NCBI GenBank assembly: GCA_041391765.1
Contig: JAWKNJ010000029.1
Span: forward strand, 12,244-76,243
Origin: SHAN690 sp041391765
GTDB taxonomy: Bacteria > Bacteroidota > Bacteroidia > Flavobacteriales_G > Salibacteraceae
DNA: 64,000 bases
Reading direction: 5' to 3'
A program made the position numbers and the translations under genes. The notes beneath the pieces are model-generated. The model was not told the DNA's origin. It saw nothing but the letters and a program-made list of their open reading frames with translations, and made no database searches. Below are positions 34,544 through 44,858 of the stretch, one piece after another (the first letter of the stretch is position 1; each line of letters starts with the position of its first letter).

Positions 34544-35800
34544 ATGTTCGATACTGACCGATGGCAAGAAATATATCACGTGCTCAGCATGAACAAGCTG
34601 AGAACTGGCCTTACGGCCTTCGGTGTGTTTTGGGGAATGTTCATGCTTGTTGTTCTCATGGGTTCAGGAAACGGACTGAGAACGGGTGTGATGGGCAGCT
34701 TTGGCAACTTTGCCACGAACAGCTTTTTCATTTGGGGACAATCCACCAGCATCCCATTCAAAGGCTTTCAAAAGGGACGTCAGGTTCGATTCACAAACGA
34801 CAATACTGAGGCTCTAAAAAGAGAGCTTTGGGAAGCAGAAGTGATTGCTCCCAAGGTTCAACTCGGTGGCTACGGTAGCTCAAATTTTGTTACTCGTGGA
34901 AAAAACTCTGGAAGTACCTTTTCAGTATCGGGGGAGGTACCTGAAATCATGGAAATAGCCCCGAAGAAAATAATTGCAGGAAGATGGATAAATCAAAAAG
35001 ATTTAGACGACAAGCGCAAAGTTGCGGTGATCGGATCGCGGGTGCGAGATGTGCTGTTTGAGTCCCATGAAAATCCTATTGGTGAATACATCAACATCAG
35101 CGGTGTTTATTTCATGGTCGTAGGTGTGCACGATTTGGAATTTACCAACGACCACAGCGCTCGTGATTTAGAAAGCATCATCACCCCTTTAACCACCTTT
35201 CAGCTTGCATTCAACTACGGAGATCGCATCGGATGGTATTCTATTATGGCCCGTAGCGACCAAAGTGCTGCAGACGTTGAACAACGTGCACGAGACATTC
35301 TTAAGAAAATACATAGCGTTCATCCGGAAGATCACCGTGCATTAGGTGGATGGAATTCGGACAAGGAGTTTCGTAAAATTTCCGGTTTGTTCATTGCCAT
35401 AAACATATTGGTTTGGATCGTTGGAATCGGAACCCTGCTGGCAGGAGTGATCGGTGTGAGTAACATCATGCTAATTGTTGTCAAGGAACGCACAAAAGAG
35501 ATAGGTATTCGAAAAGCAATTGGAGCCACACCGGCCAATATTGTTTCTCAGATCATTCTGGAAGCTATTATCCTTACGGGAATTGCGGGATATCTTGGCC
35601 TTTCCGCTGGCGTTGGAGTGCTGGACTTGGTGAATGGAGCCATCGGAAGCTCATCCGGAATGTTTAAAAATCCGGAAATAGATTTAAACGCAGCGCTGAT
35701 TTGTTTGTTGATCATCATCTTCAGCGGTGGTCTGGCCGGTATCATTCCAGCCAGAAAAGCTGCAGGTGTCAACCCTATAATCGCATTACGAAGTGAATAA
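34544..35800 (+). CDS. MacB-like ABC transporter permease (second of two)
   Basis: 418 residues, same layout as its neighbour: N-terminal helix (LTAFGVFWGMFMLVVLMGSG), a periplasmic MacB domain and three C-terminal helices with KERTKEIGIRKAIGAT. Divergence is concentrated in the periplasmic part, as expected when the two halves have different contacts. It is separated from the adaptor gene by three bases. Confidence 0.92.
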   Translation: MFDTDRWQEIYHVLSMNKLRTGLTAFGVFWGMFMLVVLMGSGNGLRTGVMGSFGNFATNSFFIWGQSTSIPFKGFQKGRQVRFTNDNTEALKRELWEAEVIAPKVQLGGYGSSNFVTRGKNSGSTFSVSGEVPEIMEIAPKKIIAGRWINQKDLDDKRKVAVIGSRVRDVLFESHENPIGEYINISGVYFMVVGVHDLEFTNDHSARDLESIITPLTTFQLAFNYGDRIGWYSIMARSDQSAADVEQRARDILKKIHSVHPEDHRALGGWNSDKEFRKISGLFIAINILVWIVGIGTLLAGVIGVSNIMLIVVKERTKEIGIRKAIGATPANIVSQIILEAIILTGIAGYLGLSAGVGVLDLVNGAIGSSSGMFKNPEIDLNAALICLLIIIFSGGLAGIIPARKAAGVNPIIALRSE

Positions 35801-35803
35801 ACC

Positions 35804-36886
35804 ATGAAGAAAATTATCAGAATTTTATCATTAGTCACCCTACTCGGAGTATTCGGATGGACCCTTTGGTTTCTTTATAAAAAGGAACAGAAACCGCCAG
35901 TGGTGTATGAAACAACTCATGCTGAACACCGCGACATCATCAAGAAAAGTGTGGCGACTGGTTCGGTTGTTCCTCGCAATGAAATATTTATCAAGCCTCA
36001 AGTTTCAGGGATCATTCAAACAATTCACGTAAAACCGGGCGATGTGGTCAAAGAAGGTGATCTCATCGCCAAGGTGAAAGTGATTCCAAACATGGTTTCA
36101 CTGAACAACGCTGAGAATCGAGTGAATCGGGCAAAGATTTCACTCGATAACGCGAAAGCGGATTACGACCGCAACAAGACGCTATTAGATCAACAAGTGA
36201 TTTCGCAGGCTGAGTTTCAGCCGATCGAACTTTCAAGAAAGCAAGCGATTGAAGAGTTGAATGCAGCAGAGGATGCTTTGGCCATTGTGAAAGAAGGAGT
36301 TTCGAAAAAGGCAACCAACAGTTCGAATACCCTGATCAGATCAACTGTGAACGGAATGATTCTGGAAGTCCCTGTTGAAGAAGGATTTAATGTGATCGAA
36401 GCCAATAACTTCAACGATGGAACCACTATTGCCAGCGTGGCCGATATGGACAACCTCATATTTGAAGGTCAGGTTGATGAATCTGAAGTCGAGAAATTGA
36501 GCCTCGGAATGGAATTGATTATGACTATTGGAGCCATTGAATCAGAGGCCTTTACCGCTACCTTGGAATATATTTCACCGAAAGGAATTCAAGAGGAGGG
36601 TGCGATTAAGTTTGAAATAGAAGCTGCAGTGAAAGCGGACACCAATCACTTTATTAGAGCCGGATACTCTGCCAACGCAGACGTGGTGCTTGACAAGCGC
36701 ACGAATGTCCTTTCTCTCGATGAATCACTCATTACCTTCGAAGGCGAAAAGGCGTTTGTTGAAGTAGAAACAGGGAATCAGATTTTCGAAAAGCGCGAAA
36801 TTCAGTGTGGGCTTTCGGATGGAATATTTATTGAAGTGCTGGGAGGAGTAAGCGAAGAGGACAAGATCAAGATTCCACTGCACTAA
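35804..36886 (+). CDS. HlyD/MacA-family periplasmic adaptor
   Basis: 360 residues. A single N-terminal TM helix (IIRILSLVTLLGVFGWTLWFL) anchors it in the inner membrane. A lipoyl-like half (SVATGSVVPRNEIFIKPQVSG, HVKPGDVVKEGDLIAKV), a helical hairpin (about 95-165) and a beta-barrel follow. This is the adaptor that joins the MacB-like permeases to an outer-membrane channel; no TolC-like gene is in the window, so the exit duct must be encoded elsewhere. Ends three bases from the convergent SurA-like gene, with no terminator in between. Confidence 0.9.
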   Translation: MKKIIRILSLVTLLGVFGWTLWFLYKKEQKPPVVYETTHAEHRDIIKKSVATGSVVPRNEIFIKPQVSGIIQTIHVKPGDVVKEGDLIAKVKVIPNMVSLNNAENRVNRAKISLDNAKADYDRNKTLLDQQVISQAEFQPIELSRKQAIEELNAAEDALAIVKEGVSKKATNSSNTLIRSTVNGMILEVPVEEGFNVIEANNFNDGTTIASVADMDNLIFEGQVDESEVEKLSLGMELIMTIGAIESEAFTATLEYISPKGIQEEGAIKFEIEAAVKADTNHFIRAGYSANADVVLDKRTNVLSLDESLITFEGEKAFVEVETGNQIFEKREIQCGLSDGIFIEVLGGVSEEDKIKIPLH

Positions 36887-36889
36887 AGC

Positions 36890-38257
36890 CTAGCGTTCGG
36901 CAATCTCCCACTTAGTATTGAACGGACATGCAGAATATGCTGGGTCAACCCATATATAGGCTGAGTTCTTGTTCTTATTTATCCATTCCTCCAACTTAAT
37001 GTTTTCTTTCCTGCGTTTCGCTGACTCTTGTAAACGATGATAATCGTCCTTCATGTTTGCAACGTGAGGCTTGGTTAACTCATCCAATTTTACAATCCTA
37101 TAAGCGCGCTTGCCTTCTTGTGTCTGAAACAGCTCAGGCTGGCTCATGTCTCCCACTTTCAATTTCTGAACGGTGAACAAAAGACTTCTATCCACTTGAC
37201 CCAATATTTCAAAGTCAAACAAATTGGTTCCATCAGCCGGGTTGATCATCTCCCCACCATTCATGCGGGTGTCTTTGTCAGTACTGTACTTCACAGCGGC
37301 TTTGGCAAAGGTCAAACTATCTACTTCTAAAATTTGGGTACGCAAACTATCCAACTGGTTTTTGGCCTTTTGCAAGTCAACGGGACTAACCTGTGGTATG
37401 AGTAAGATGTGTCGAACATTCACGCGATCACCCTTTCGTTCAATCATTTGAATCAAGTGATATCCAAATTGAGTCTTAACAATGTCAGACATTTCACCAT
37501 CTTTCAAACCCGTGCACGCGCTGGAAAACTCAGGAACCAAATCGCTCAAGCCGGTAAAACCAAGTTCGCCATTGTTCTCAGCCGAACCAGGATCTTTTGA
37601 GTACAAATAAGCCAGCGTTCCAAAGTCTTCTCCGTTTTCAACCCGCTTCTTGAAACCACGGAGCGTTTCAATCATTTTTTGTTCCTCCTCCTTGCTTACA
37701 GGCGGCAGTTTCACGATCTGCGAAATGCGCGCCTGTGAATTGATGTAAGGAAGACTGTCCTCCGGAATGGAAGCGAAAAATTCCCGAACTTCCTGTGGGC
37801 TCACCTTAGTCTCACCCACCACTTTCTGCTGCATTTGTTGGATGAGCAAGATATCCTCTACCTCGTCCTTGAAGTCTTCCTTGATTTGGTCAAGCGTCTT
37901 TCCGTAGTATTTCACCAATTCTTCTTCTGATCCGATCTGAGAGATAAAGTATCGCAGCCTTCGATTCAGTTCCTGTTCGATTTGCTCCTCTGTAACGGTG
38001 ACACTATCATACTTTGCGCGATTGATGAAAAGTTTCTGATACATCTGATCTTCCAGAATCTCGCATCTAGTATTCTCAGTTACCGGAATGTCGGAAACGG
38101 TCATTTGATCAATTTGCTCTTCCAGATCAGAATGTAACACCACATTTTCGCCCACAACCGCAACGACCTTATCGATCACCTGAGGTTGAGCCCATAGCGA
38201 GCCAGACACAAAGTAAAGTGCAATCAGCAGGCTATTTCGGAACTTGTGGCTTGTCAT
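36890..38257 (-). CDS. SurA-like periplasmic peptidyl-prolyl isomerase
   Basis: 455 residues from ATG 38257, which begins a signal peptide (SLLIALYFVSGSLWAQ) and fits better than the longer frame. A SurA N-terminal domain (VIDKVVAVVGENVVLHSDL) is followed by two parvulin domains (about 160-260, with KDPGSAENNGELGF and FGYHLIQMIERKGD; and about 265-380, with VRHILLIPQ and STDKDTRMNGGEM). It should chaperone outer-membrane proteins to BAM. Its start overlaps the preceding gene by 26 bases; the three consecutive genes form one operon. Confidence 0.88.
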   Translation of the reverse strand: MTSHKFRNSLLIALYFVSGSLWAQPQVIDKVVAVVGENVVLHSDLEEQIDQMTVSDIPVTENTRCEILEDQMYQKLFINRAKYDSVTVTEEQIEQELNRRLRYFISQIGSEEELVKYYGKTLDQIKEDFKDEVEDILLIQQMQQKVVGETKVSPQEVREFFASIPEDSLPYINSQARISQIVKLPPVSKEEEQKMIETLRGFKKRVENGEDFGTLAYLYSKDPGSAENNGELGFTGLSDLVPEFSSACTGLKDGEMSDIVKTQFGYHLIQMIERKGDRVNVRHILLIPQVSPVDLQKAKNQLDSLRTQILEVDSLTFAKAAVKYSTDKDTRMNGGEMINPADGTNLFDFEILGQVDRSLLFTVQKLKVGDMSQPELFQTQEGKRAYRIVKLDELTKPHVANMKDDYHRLQESAKRRKENIKLEEWINKNKNSAYIWVDPAYSACPFNTKWEIAER

Positions 38258-39089
38258 ATTTTTCGGCTTTCCCGTTGCGTGTAGCATCACGATACAAACT
38301 TCGTCTAATTGCGCCAAGGAGTTCAATTTTTCTCTTGTTCAGGATCAGACTCTTGATACGATTCACCTCCAATTCAATAGGTGAAAGCGTGTTCTTAGAT
38401 TTCAGAGCTCGGATATAAAGTAAGTAGAGGTTTTCCGGATCGTTAAAGTGGACAAAGTTTCCCGTTCTCAAGAACGACTCCTTATTGTAAACCTCGATAG
38501 GAAGCTGTCTTAATAATTCGTTAAGATATACCCAGCTCGTATCCTTAAAGCAGCTCACCGCATACTTGTGGCAATAATCCATGAGCAAATCCTGATTATC
38601 CAGATCATCGCTTTTCATCCAAAGCTCTACCTCGTCCAATTCTGGACTGTTCGGTTTCAATTTCATGTAACGAACCTTGAGGATATAATCGTTCAACTGA
38701 AAAATGTCCTGATTCTCCTCGTAGAACGTTTCAACCTCGCTCATGGATACAGATGTGTCCAACTTTTGATTCACGAGCTCTTTTTCATACTCGAAAATGA
38801 ATAGCTCTTTCCTGTACTTCTCAACCTGATCTTCGATTTCCTTTTGCTCAGCTCCGAGGTTGTAAAGCGCCTTATCATACATCAATTGGCGATTCATCCA
38901 ATTCTGAATAAGATTTTCCGCCAGCTCTGTGCTGTCTTCCGGACTCAAGTCATTAGGAATGGCCGAAACCAACTCCTCAAAAGTCATGTACTCCTCTCCT
39001 ACCCGCGCTATGATCTGCTCATCCGTTTTGGTCTGATTACAAGCAGAAAACAATGCAACTGCTGATATGAGAGAAAGAAATCGCCTCAA
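38232..39089 (-). CDS. Parvulin-associated lipoprotein (SurA-like N-domain, no PPIase core)
   Basis: 285 residues. Lipobox ALFSAC (Cys about 17), then a helical region similar to SurA-type N-domains (ARVGEEYMTFEELVSAIPN, LIQNWMNRQLMYDKAL). No parvulin active-site motif is seen. Proteins of this sort lie between the two parvulin genes in many flavobacteria and are assumed to be partner chaperones. Located four bases after the upstream PPIase and overlapping the SurA-like gene. Confidence 0.78.
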   Translation of the reverse strand: MRRFLSLISAVALFSACNQTKTDEQIIARVGEEYMTFEELVSAIPNDLSPEDSTELAENLIQNWMNRQLMYDKALYNLGAEQKEIEDQVEKYRKELFIFEYEKELVNQKLDTSVSMSEVETFYEENQDIFQLNDYILKVRYMKLKPNSPELDEVELWMKSDDLDNQDLLMDYCHKYAVSCFKDTSWVYLNELLRQLPIEVYNKESFLRTGNFVHFNDPENLYLLYIRALKSKNTLSPIELEVNRIKSLILNKRKIELLGAIRRSLYRDATRNGKAEKYDKPQVPK

Positions 39090-39092
39090 AGC

Positions 39093-41072
39093 TTACTTGT
39101 TGATGGAATCAAATACAGCTCGATCCACCTTGTACGCGTACTTGCTTCGAAGTTCTTCTATCCACTGCTTTTCCAACTCACTCTGATAGGCCGATGTCAC
39201 CAACCCTCTTGACTCGCTCAACAGCTTCGACTTAGGTTCCATAACTGAATATATCTGCACGTAAACCGTCTTTCCCTTTGTGTTAGCTGCTGTGTGAATT
39301 CCAACTTCCCATGGAACAGAGTCAACCACTTCCTCATCGGTTTTGCTAAAAAGCCCCGATCGAATAGACAAATTCAGCGGATTCGATTCATTCATTTTAT
39401 TCTGAATATCCGCATCAGTATATCCTTTCTTCACTCTGCTTTTCGCCATTTTCAGGGTTTTCTTAGCCACATCTTCGCTGGCGCACTCATAAATTGAGGC
39501 GTCCACCCTTTGCCCCCACATAAAGTCCTTCTTGTGCGATTCGTAATATGCCTCCAATCCACTAGTATCTTTCACTGCCTTTGACCAAACTTTCTGATCC
39601 ATCAGGTCAAACAGCAAAATACCATCGTGATATTCTTGCATTAAGGCCTTGAATTCAGGATACTTAGCCTCGAGATTCGCGTTCTCAAATTCGATCAGCA
39701 TATCATCTACGAATGAATTCCACTTGTCATTAAGTACTTTGCTCAACAACTCAACCAAGCCACCGCGCTTCTGAGTTTTAACCAAGTAGTTAAGATAATC
39801 CTGTTGTGTGAAATGCTGTGTGCGTTTGCTATATGCGTTGTCTGTGATGGTAAGAACATTCGCTGTCAAGGCCTTCGCCTTTTCTGAATCAAGCTTCCAC
39901 TCACCTTTGGTATAATCTTCAGTCACTAACTTATTAGCCTTGTCACGGTTCTTTGTGTTGTATGTCAAGGCATATTCAACCTTTAATTTGTTCAAAAGAG
40001 ACTGTCTCCCCTGTAGACCTCTGGAGTCTTTTTCAATTCTCTTTTTGATTGATGATTTAACCTCATCGAAGCTTCCAATATCTCTCTTGTCTTCTCGTCT
40101 GATGATATGCCAACCGTAGCTGCTCAATACTGGTTCGGATACGTCTCCTTTGTGCTTCAACGAAAACGCTGCGTCTTCAAACATTGGAGCAGTTCCTCCT
40201 GTTCCAAACCACTGGAGCATTCCTCCTTTTCCTGATGTCGCCTTATCTTCAGAATATTGCTTCACCAAGTCATCGTAACTCTCACCATTCTTAATGCGCT
40301 GATAGATTTCCTTGGCTCTATCAGCAGCTGACTCGCGTTGTTCGTCTGTCATTTCTGCGTTGCTTCTGATGAAAATGTGAGACACCTTAATCTCACCTCT
40401 CGCAGGTCTTTTATCTCGAACAAATACCACATGATATCCAAAGCGTGTTCGCACGGGTTTACTTAAAGTTCCAACTTCTGTATTGTAGGCTGCCGTCTCA
40501 AATGGATACACCATTGAAAACGCGGTAAAATAGCCAAGGCTCTCAGCAATTGTTGATTCATCATTGTCGCCTTTGATGTAATCAACCACCTTTAACATAT
40601 CTGCTTCGGTTTTAATTCCCGTTGACAGTTTCTTCAGTTTTTGCAGTGCTTCCAATGTATCTGCTGGTGCGGCATTCGCCTCAACTCGAACCAAAATGTG
40701 ATACGCAGATACATCCTGAGTCATGCGATCGTATGCTTCTTGAATCAGCTGCTCTGTCAAATTCTTGTCCGTTAAGTATGGCTGCGCTAATTGATTTCTA
40801 TAACCACCAAGTTCATTAATGAATTTCTTGGCAGTATCCATACCAAGCGACTCTGCTTCCTTGACCTTCAATTTGAAATTGATGAACAAGTCCAAATATT
40901 CCTCCATGGTCTTTTTATCGACCACATTGTTAGTGTTGTTCTTGTTGTAAATGTTAAGGAACTCTTGGACTGTGACATTATCATCTGCGATTGTCATCAG
41001 GACACGCTCATCTTGTGAGTATCCAACAGTAGTGATGGCAGAAATCAATAATGCAACGATGTGCTTCTTCAT
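39093..41072 (-). CDS. Periplasmic parvulin-type PPIase with two PpiC domains
   Basis: 659 residues. Signal peptide (HIVALLISAITTVGYS), a SurA-like N-terminal part (TIADDNVTVQEFLNIYNK) and two parvulin domains: about 120-215 (VSAYHILVRVEANA, ESLGYFTAFSMVYPFE) and about 225-330 (IKVSHIFIRSNAE, YSEDKATSGKGGMLQWFGTG, SYGWHIIRREDKRD). The remainder (330-659) is helical without a family match that I recognise. It is the first of the three-gene chaperone unit, which lies 30 bases after guaB. Confidence 0.87.
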   Translation of the reverse strand: MKKHIVALLISAITTVGYSQDERVLMTIADDNVTVQEFLNIYNKNNTNNVVDKKTMEEYLDLFINFKLKVKEAESLGMDTAKKFINELGGYRNQLAQPYLTDKNLTEQLIQEAYDRMTQDVSAYHILVRVEANAAPADTLEALQKLKKLSTGIKTEADMLKVVDYIKGDNDESTIAESLGYFTAFSMVYPFETAAYNTEVGTLSKPVRTRFGYHVVFVRDKRPARGEIKVSHIFIRSNAEMTDEQRESAADRAKEIYQRIKNGESYDDLVKQYSEDKATSGKGGMLQWFGTGGTAPMFEDAAFSLKHKGDVSEPVLSSYGWHIIRREDKRDIGSFDEVKSSIKKRIEKDSRGLQGRQSLLNKLKVEYALTYNTKNRDKANKLVTEDYTKGEWKLDSEKAKALTANVLTITDNAYSKRTQHFTQQDYLNYLVKTQKRGGLVELLSKVLNDKWNSFVDDMLIEFENANLEAKYPEFKALMQEYHDGILLFDLMDQKVWSKAVKDTSGLEAYYESHKKDFMWGQRVDASIYECASEDVAKKTLKMAKSRVKKGYTDADIQNKMNESNPLNLSIRSGLFSKTDEEVVDSVPWEVGIHTAANTKGKTVYVQIYSVMEPKSKLLSESRGLVTSAYQSELEKQWIEELRSKYAYKVDRAVFDSINK

Positions 41073-41102
41073 AAGACTCGTGATTTACTACTTGATTATT
41101 AT

Positions 41103-42581
41103 TTATCGACTTGTATAGTTTGGGGCTTCCCGTGTGATGGCAACATCATGTGGATGGCTTTCACGCACCCCGGCTGCTGTGATTCGAATGAACTCGGCAG
41201 TTTCCTGAAGGGTTGCGATGTCTTTTGAACCACAATATCCCATTCCAGCTCTCAGACCTCCGATCATTTGGTAAAGAATTTCATTGAGCTTGCCTTTGAA
41301 TGGAACGCGACCTGAAATCCCTTCAGGTACTAGTTTCTTAATATCATCTTCCACATCTTGGAAGTATCTGTCCTTTGAACCTTTTTGCATGGCTTCAATG
41401 CTTCCCATCCCGCGGTAACTTTTGAACCTTCTTCCTTCGTAGATGATAGTCTCCCCGGGAGACTCTTCCACACCCGCAAACATAGATCCTGCCATGATGC
41501 ATGATGCACCTGCAGCCAAGGCTTTGACTATGTCACCAGAAAACCGGATTCCCCCGTCTCCGATAACGGGAATGCCTGATCCTTTAAGTGCATTGGCCAC
41601 ATCCATAATGGCAGAAAGCTGAGGAACCCCAACTCCAGCAATTACTCGAGTTGTGCAAATTGATCCAGGACCAATGCCCACTTTAATAGCATCCGCTCCG
41701 GCCTCTTTCAAAGCAATAGCCGCCTCTGGAGTGGCTATATTTCCAACAACAATGTCGATTTTCTTTTCAGCGTATTTCTTCTTAGCCTCTTTAAGGATTT
41801 CAATAACCCCCTTTGAATGACCATGAGCCGTGTCAATTATGATGGCATCAACACCAGCCGCAATCAAAGCGTCCATACGATCGAAAGTGTCAGCCGTGAC
41901 TCCAACTGCAGCCGCCACGCGCAATCGACCGAAGTCATCTTTGCACGCATTCGGACGGATTTTCGATTTGACAATGTCCTTGAATGTGATAAGTCCCACC
42001 AATTTATTATTGGAGTCAACAACAGGCAGTTTTTCAATCTTGTGTCGCTGCAATATCTCTTCCGCCTTCACTAAGTCGCTTCCATCTGACGTAGAAACGA
42101 TGTTACCTGAAGTCATTACCTCGCTCAGGCTGCGCCCCATTGTCTTTTCAAAACGCAAATCGCGGTTGGTGACTATTCCCACCAAGTGCTGCATGTCATC
42201 CACAACGGGAATTCCTCCTATGCTATGCTCTTTCATCAAGGCAAGGGCATCCCCGACTGTCTTATCCGCTGATATAGTTACAGGATCTTGAATCATTCCG
42301 CTCTCTGATCGCTTCACTCTTCGCACTTCGGCTGCCTGGGCTTCGATGCTCATGTTTTTATGTAGAACACCTATTCCGCCTTCCTGAGCCAATGCAATCG
42401 CTAGCTCGGATTCAGTGACTGTGTCCATAGCGGCTGACACAATTGGAGCACGCAACTCGATGTTGCGAGAAAACTTCGATGTGATTTCAACATTGCGCGG
42501 AAGCACCTCTGAATAGGCGGGAACCAGCAGTACATCATCAAATGTGAGCCCTTCTCGGATGTTTATTGAATTATTATTCAT
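41103..42581 (-). CDS. guaB: Inosine-5'-monophosphate dehydrogenase
   Basis: 492 residues, full length. Catalytic Cys309 lies in GPGSICTTRVIAGVG; the flap has KGSKDRYFQD; two CBS domains (about 93-205; MKEHSIGGIPVVDD and ILQRHKIEKLPVVD) sit inside the barrel, as usual. It oxidises IMP to XMP with NAD+, the committed step to GMP. The start at 42581 gives MNNNSINIREGLTFDDVLLVPA. A -7 element is found 25 bases upstream. Confidence 0.97.
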   Translation of the reverse strand: MNNNSINIREGLTFDDVLLVPAYSEVLPRNVEITSKFSRNIELRAPIVSAAMDTVTESELAIALAQEGGIGVLHKNMSIEAQAAEVRRVKRSESGMIQDPVTISADKTVGDALALMKEHSIGGIPVVDDMQHLVGIVTNRDLRFEKTMGRSLSEVMTSGNIVSTSDGSDLVKAEEILQRHKIEKLPVVDSNNKLVGLITFKDIVKSKIRPNACKDDFGRLRVAAAVGVTADTFDRMDALIAAGVDAIIIDTAHGHSKGVIEILKEAKKKYAEKKIDIVVGNIATPEAAIALKEAGADAIKVGIGPGSICTTRVIAGVGVPQLSAIMDVANALKGSGIPVIGDGGIRFSGDIVKALAAGASCIMAGSMFAGVEESPGETIIYEGRRFKSYRGMGSIEAMQKGSKDRYFQDVEDDIKKLVPEGISGRVPFKGKLNEILYQMIGGLRAGMGYCGSKDIATLQETAEFIRITAAGVRESHPHDVAITREAPNYTSR

Positions 42582-42606
42582 GCGCAGTCGTTCTTAAAAA
42601 ATTGCG

Positions 42607-42614
42607 CAAAAATA
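42607..42614 (-). promoter_or_regulatory. -7 promoter element TATTTTTG of guaB
   Basis: Exact TAnnTTTG match 25 bases before the guaB ATG. The following three PPIase genes may be read from the same promoter. Confidence 0.55.
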
Positions 42615-42672
42615 ACAGTTGATGTCGGTTAAGAGCCGATTGACTCTTAATGGATTGTTAACACTTCAAATC

Positions 42673-44736
42673 CTAGCGGATCAACATCACTTTTCCTGAA
42701 AAATGAACAGACTCATTTCGAGCATTTTTCATATTCAAATCATAGACATAAGTAGCCGTTGGCATACCCTGCCCATCCCAGCCTTCAAAGGCATTTGAAG
42801 TACCAAATACAAATGATCCCGTTCGATCGTAAATGCTCAAATTGTAATCATAGATGTCTACAAAATTCACATCAGGCAAGAAAACATCATTCACTCCGTC
42901 ATCATCCGGTGTAAATGCATTCGGAATAAAAACCAGTGGATTATAAGTGGTACAGAACAAATTTGATTTCGACTCCAAATTTGGATTTACCAGTGTTGAG
43001 GCAATAACGTAGTAACATACGTCACCGCCAACTAGAGATAAATTAAAAATGGTATCGTTAAAAGTCAAGTAGTGAGGAGAATCCAATAGCGTATCAATTT
43101 GTGATTGGTTTGTAACCCGCAAAAGCGAATACTCAACTGAGTTTCCTCCAACTTCATCAAAACCCTCATAAGCCGTCCACTCCAGTTCATTGTATAAATC
43201 TTCCTCATGTTTAAATCCCGTTATAAACATGCTTTTGGCAACATTCGTTGACGCTATGGAATCTTCACAATAATCATATCCGACTACCCAATAGAAGAAA
43301 TCAGTTTGATCTGCACGTCCCGATGGATCTTCAAGAAGAAAGTTTGACTCACCACTCTCATCCATAAATGCCACTTCTTGAAATCCGCTATTCTCATAAG
43401 AAGATCGAAACAAGCCATACCTAATCACTTCATTCGTAGTGTCAATCTGCACATGAATTTGATTATTCCCTGAGTTATGATCATTGGTAATTGATGAAAT
43501 ATCAAATAGATCAGGTATGTCTGAAGCACTCACCTTTAACCTAAATACATTGCTCAACGCGCTCACGCCCAGTGAATCATCATGCGCTACAATCACATAA
43601 TCATATCTACTTCCCTTGATCAACCCGGAATCCAAAAACACACTATCGCCAGCAGCCAATTTCACCACAAGCTGTGAAGCTCCATTGTTGATTTTCCTGA
43701 ACACTTGGTATGACGAGGTTTTCCTTACTCCCACTGGGGTTGAATCAGTTGGCATGTTCCATTTCAATCCAATCTTGCCCTGACAACGATCAAAGTAGGT
43801 CGTATCAACAAACAAGGTTGCAAAACGCAAGTCATCGGCCGCTTGATTATACCACTTAGATCCGGTTGAATCGAAACAACTATCAAATGCAGCCACTGAA
43901 AGTGTTTCAGATTGCACTACTGGGTTGATTCCACCTTTTGAAAACTCACTACTTAATATATTCCCTCCAAAAACCGTATCCGCGATAATGTTGGTTTTGG
44001 TTAAAAAGTAGTTGAGCTGATAGCCATATACATCACTTGAGGCACTTTTTTCCCAGCCTAGTTCAACGATCCCTGTTGCCGTGTCAACGCTCGCAAAAGT
44101 AAGGTTACTTATTTCTGGAGGAGTATTATCCTCTACTAGCACCGTTGGTGAGTTCGATCGGCTTTTACAGCCGCCAATCCCTGAAATTTCAACATTGTAA
44201 CGGACGTTGCCTTTGCAAACACCGGGATCATCGGTATGGGTGTTTGCAGGTATTTTTTTCGCTCCTACCAGTTCCCAGCCGGATCCATCAATATTGTGAT
44301 AAACAGTATATATCGAATCGGGGCTGGGGAGTGGAGTAGGCGTCCAAGTCACATCTACCTCACGACCAGCAACTTCTAAAGAAACCATTATTGGCGAAAC
44401 AATAGCAGACGGAACACTCACTTCCAACCCGCCATTAGAGATGGTGACAATGTAAAAGCTTGAGGAACCATTAAAGTTGCCAATTACCGTAGCAAACAAA
44501 CTATCGATATCATTGATTTCCGATACAACCGTATAAGTACCTCCTGAACCATCGCGATAATAGATTTTGTAACTATAAAATGAATTAGTAGGGTCCGCAG
44601 GACTGTCCCAATATAAAGTGGCATTCCCATTATCATCCAAGGAAATACAACGAAGAATGGGAGGTGCCAATGCAGCCAAAACAGAAAGCTGACTAGCGAC
44701 CAAAAACATGGCGAACAGATATCGAATCAAAGCCAA
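42673..44736 (-). CDS. Secreted fibronectin-type repeat protein with gliding-associated C-terminal domain (T9SS type B)
   Basis: 687 residues from TTG 44736. Signal peptide (YLFAMFLVASQLSVLA), then Fn3/Ig-like domains (SLDDNGNATLYWDSPAD at about 33; EVDVTWTPTPLPSPDSIY; TGIVELGWEKSASSDVYGY), with Cys pairs in the middle. About 605-687 has FIPNAFTPDDDGVND and YDRTGSFVFG, the type B C-terminal domain. It is exported by the type IX system, possibly as an adhesin. It has its own promoter element and lies 91 bases after guaB's start, on the same strand. Confidence 0.85.
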   Translation of the reverse strand: MALIRYLFAMFLVASQLSVLAALAPPILRCISLDDNGNATLYWDSPADPTNSFYSYKIYYRDGSGGTYTVVSEINDIDSLFATVIGNFNGSSSFYIVTISNGGLEVSVPSAIVSPIMVSLEVAGREVDVTWTPTPLPSPDSIYTVYHNIDGSGWELVGAKKIPANTHTDDPGVCKGNVRYNVEISGIGGCKSRSNSPTVLVEDNTPPEISNLTFASVDTATGIVELGWEKSASSDVYGYQLNYFLTKTNIIADTVFGGNILSSEFSKGGINPVVQSETLSVAAFDSCFDSTGSKWYNQAADDLRFATLFVDTTYFDRCQGKIGLKWNMPTDSTPVGVRKTSSYQVFRKINNGASQLVVKLAAGDSVFLDSGLIKGSRYDYVIVAHDDSLGVSALSNVFRLKVSASDIPDLFDISSITNDHNSGNNQIHVQIDTTNEVIRYGLFRSSYENSGFQEVAFMDESGESNFLLEDPSGRADQTDFFYWVVGYDYCEDSIASTNVAKSMFITGFKHEEDLYNELEWTAYEGFDEVGGNSVEYSLLRVTNQSQIDTLLDSPHYLTFNDTIFNLSLVGGDVCYYVIASTLVNPNLESKSNLFCTTYNPLVFIPNAFTPDDDGVNDVFLPDVNFVDIYDYNLSIYDRTGSFVFGTSNAFEGWDGQGMPTATYVYDLNMKNARNESVHFSGKVMLIR

Positions 44737-44746
44737 TTTGATGTTG

Positions 44747-44754
44747 CAAAATTA
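44747..44754 (-). promoter_or_regulatory. -7 promoter element TAATTTTG
   Basis: Exact TAnnTTTG match ending ten bases before the TTG start of the fibronectin-type T9SS protein, supporting that start. Confidence 0.55.
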
Positions 44755-44839
44755 AGCGGATAACACTCCGGTTTGAATGTGTTGATGTAACGTTAAAATG
44801 AGGAATCTATTTTCAATGTCGATCCGATTAGAGATTTTT

Positions 44840-44847
44840 TACTTTTG
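44840..44847 (+). promoter_or_regulatory. -7 promoter element TACTTTTG
   Basis: Exact TAnnTTTG match ending 11 bases before the ATG of the DUF6089 gene. Confidence 0.6.
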
Positions 44848-44858
44848 TCGCTCGGTTT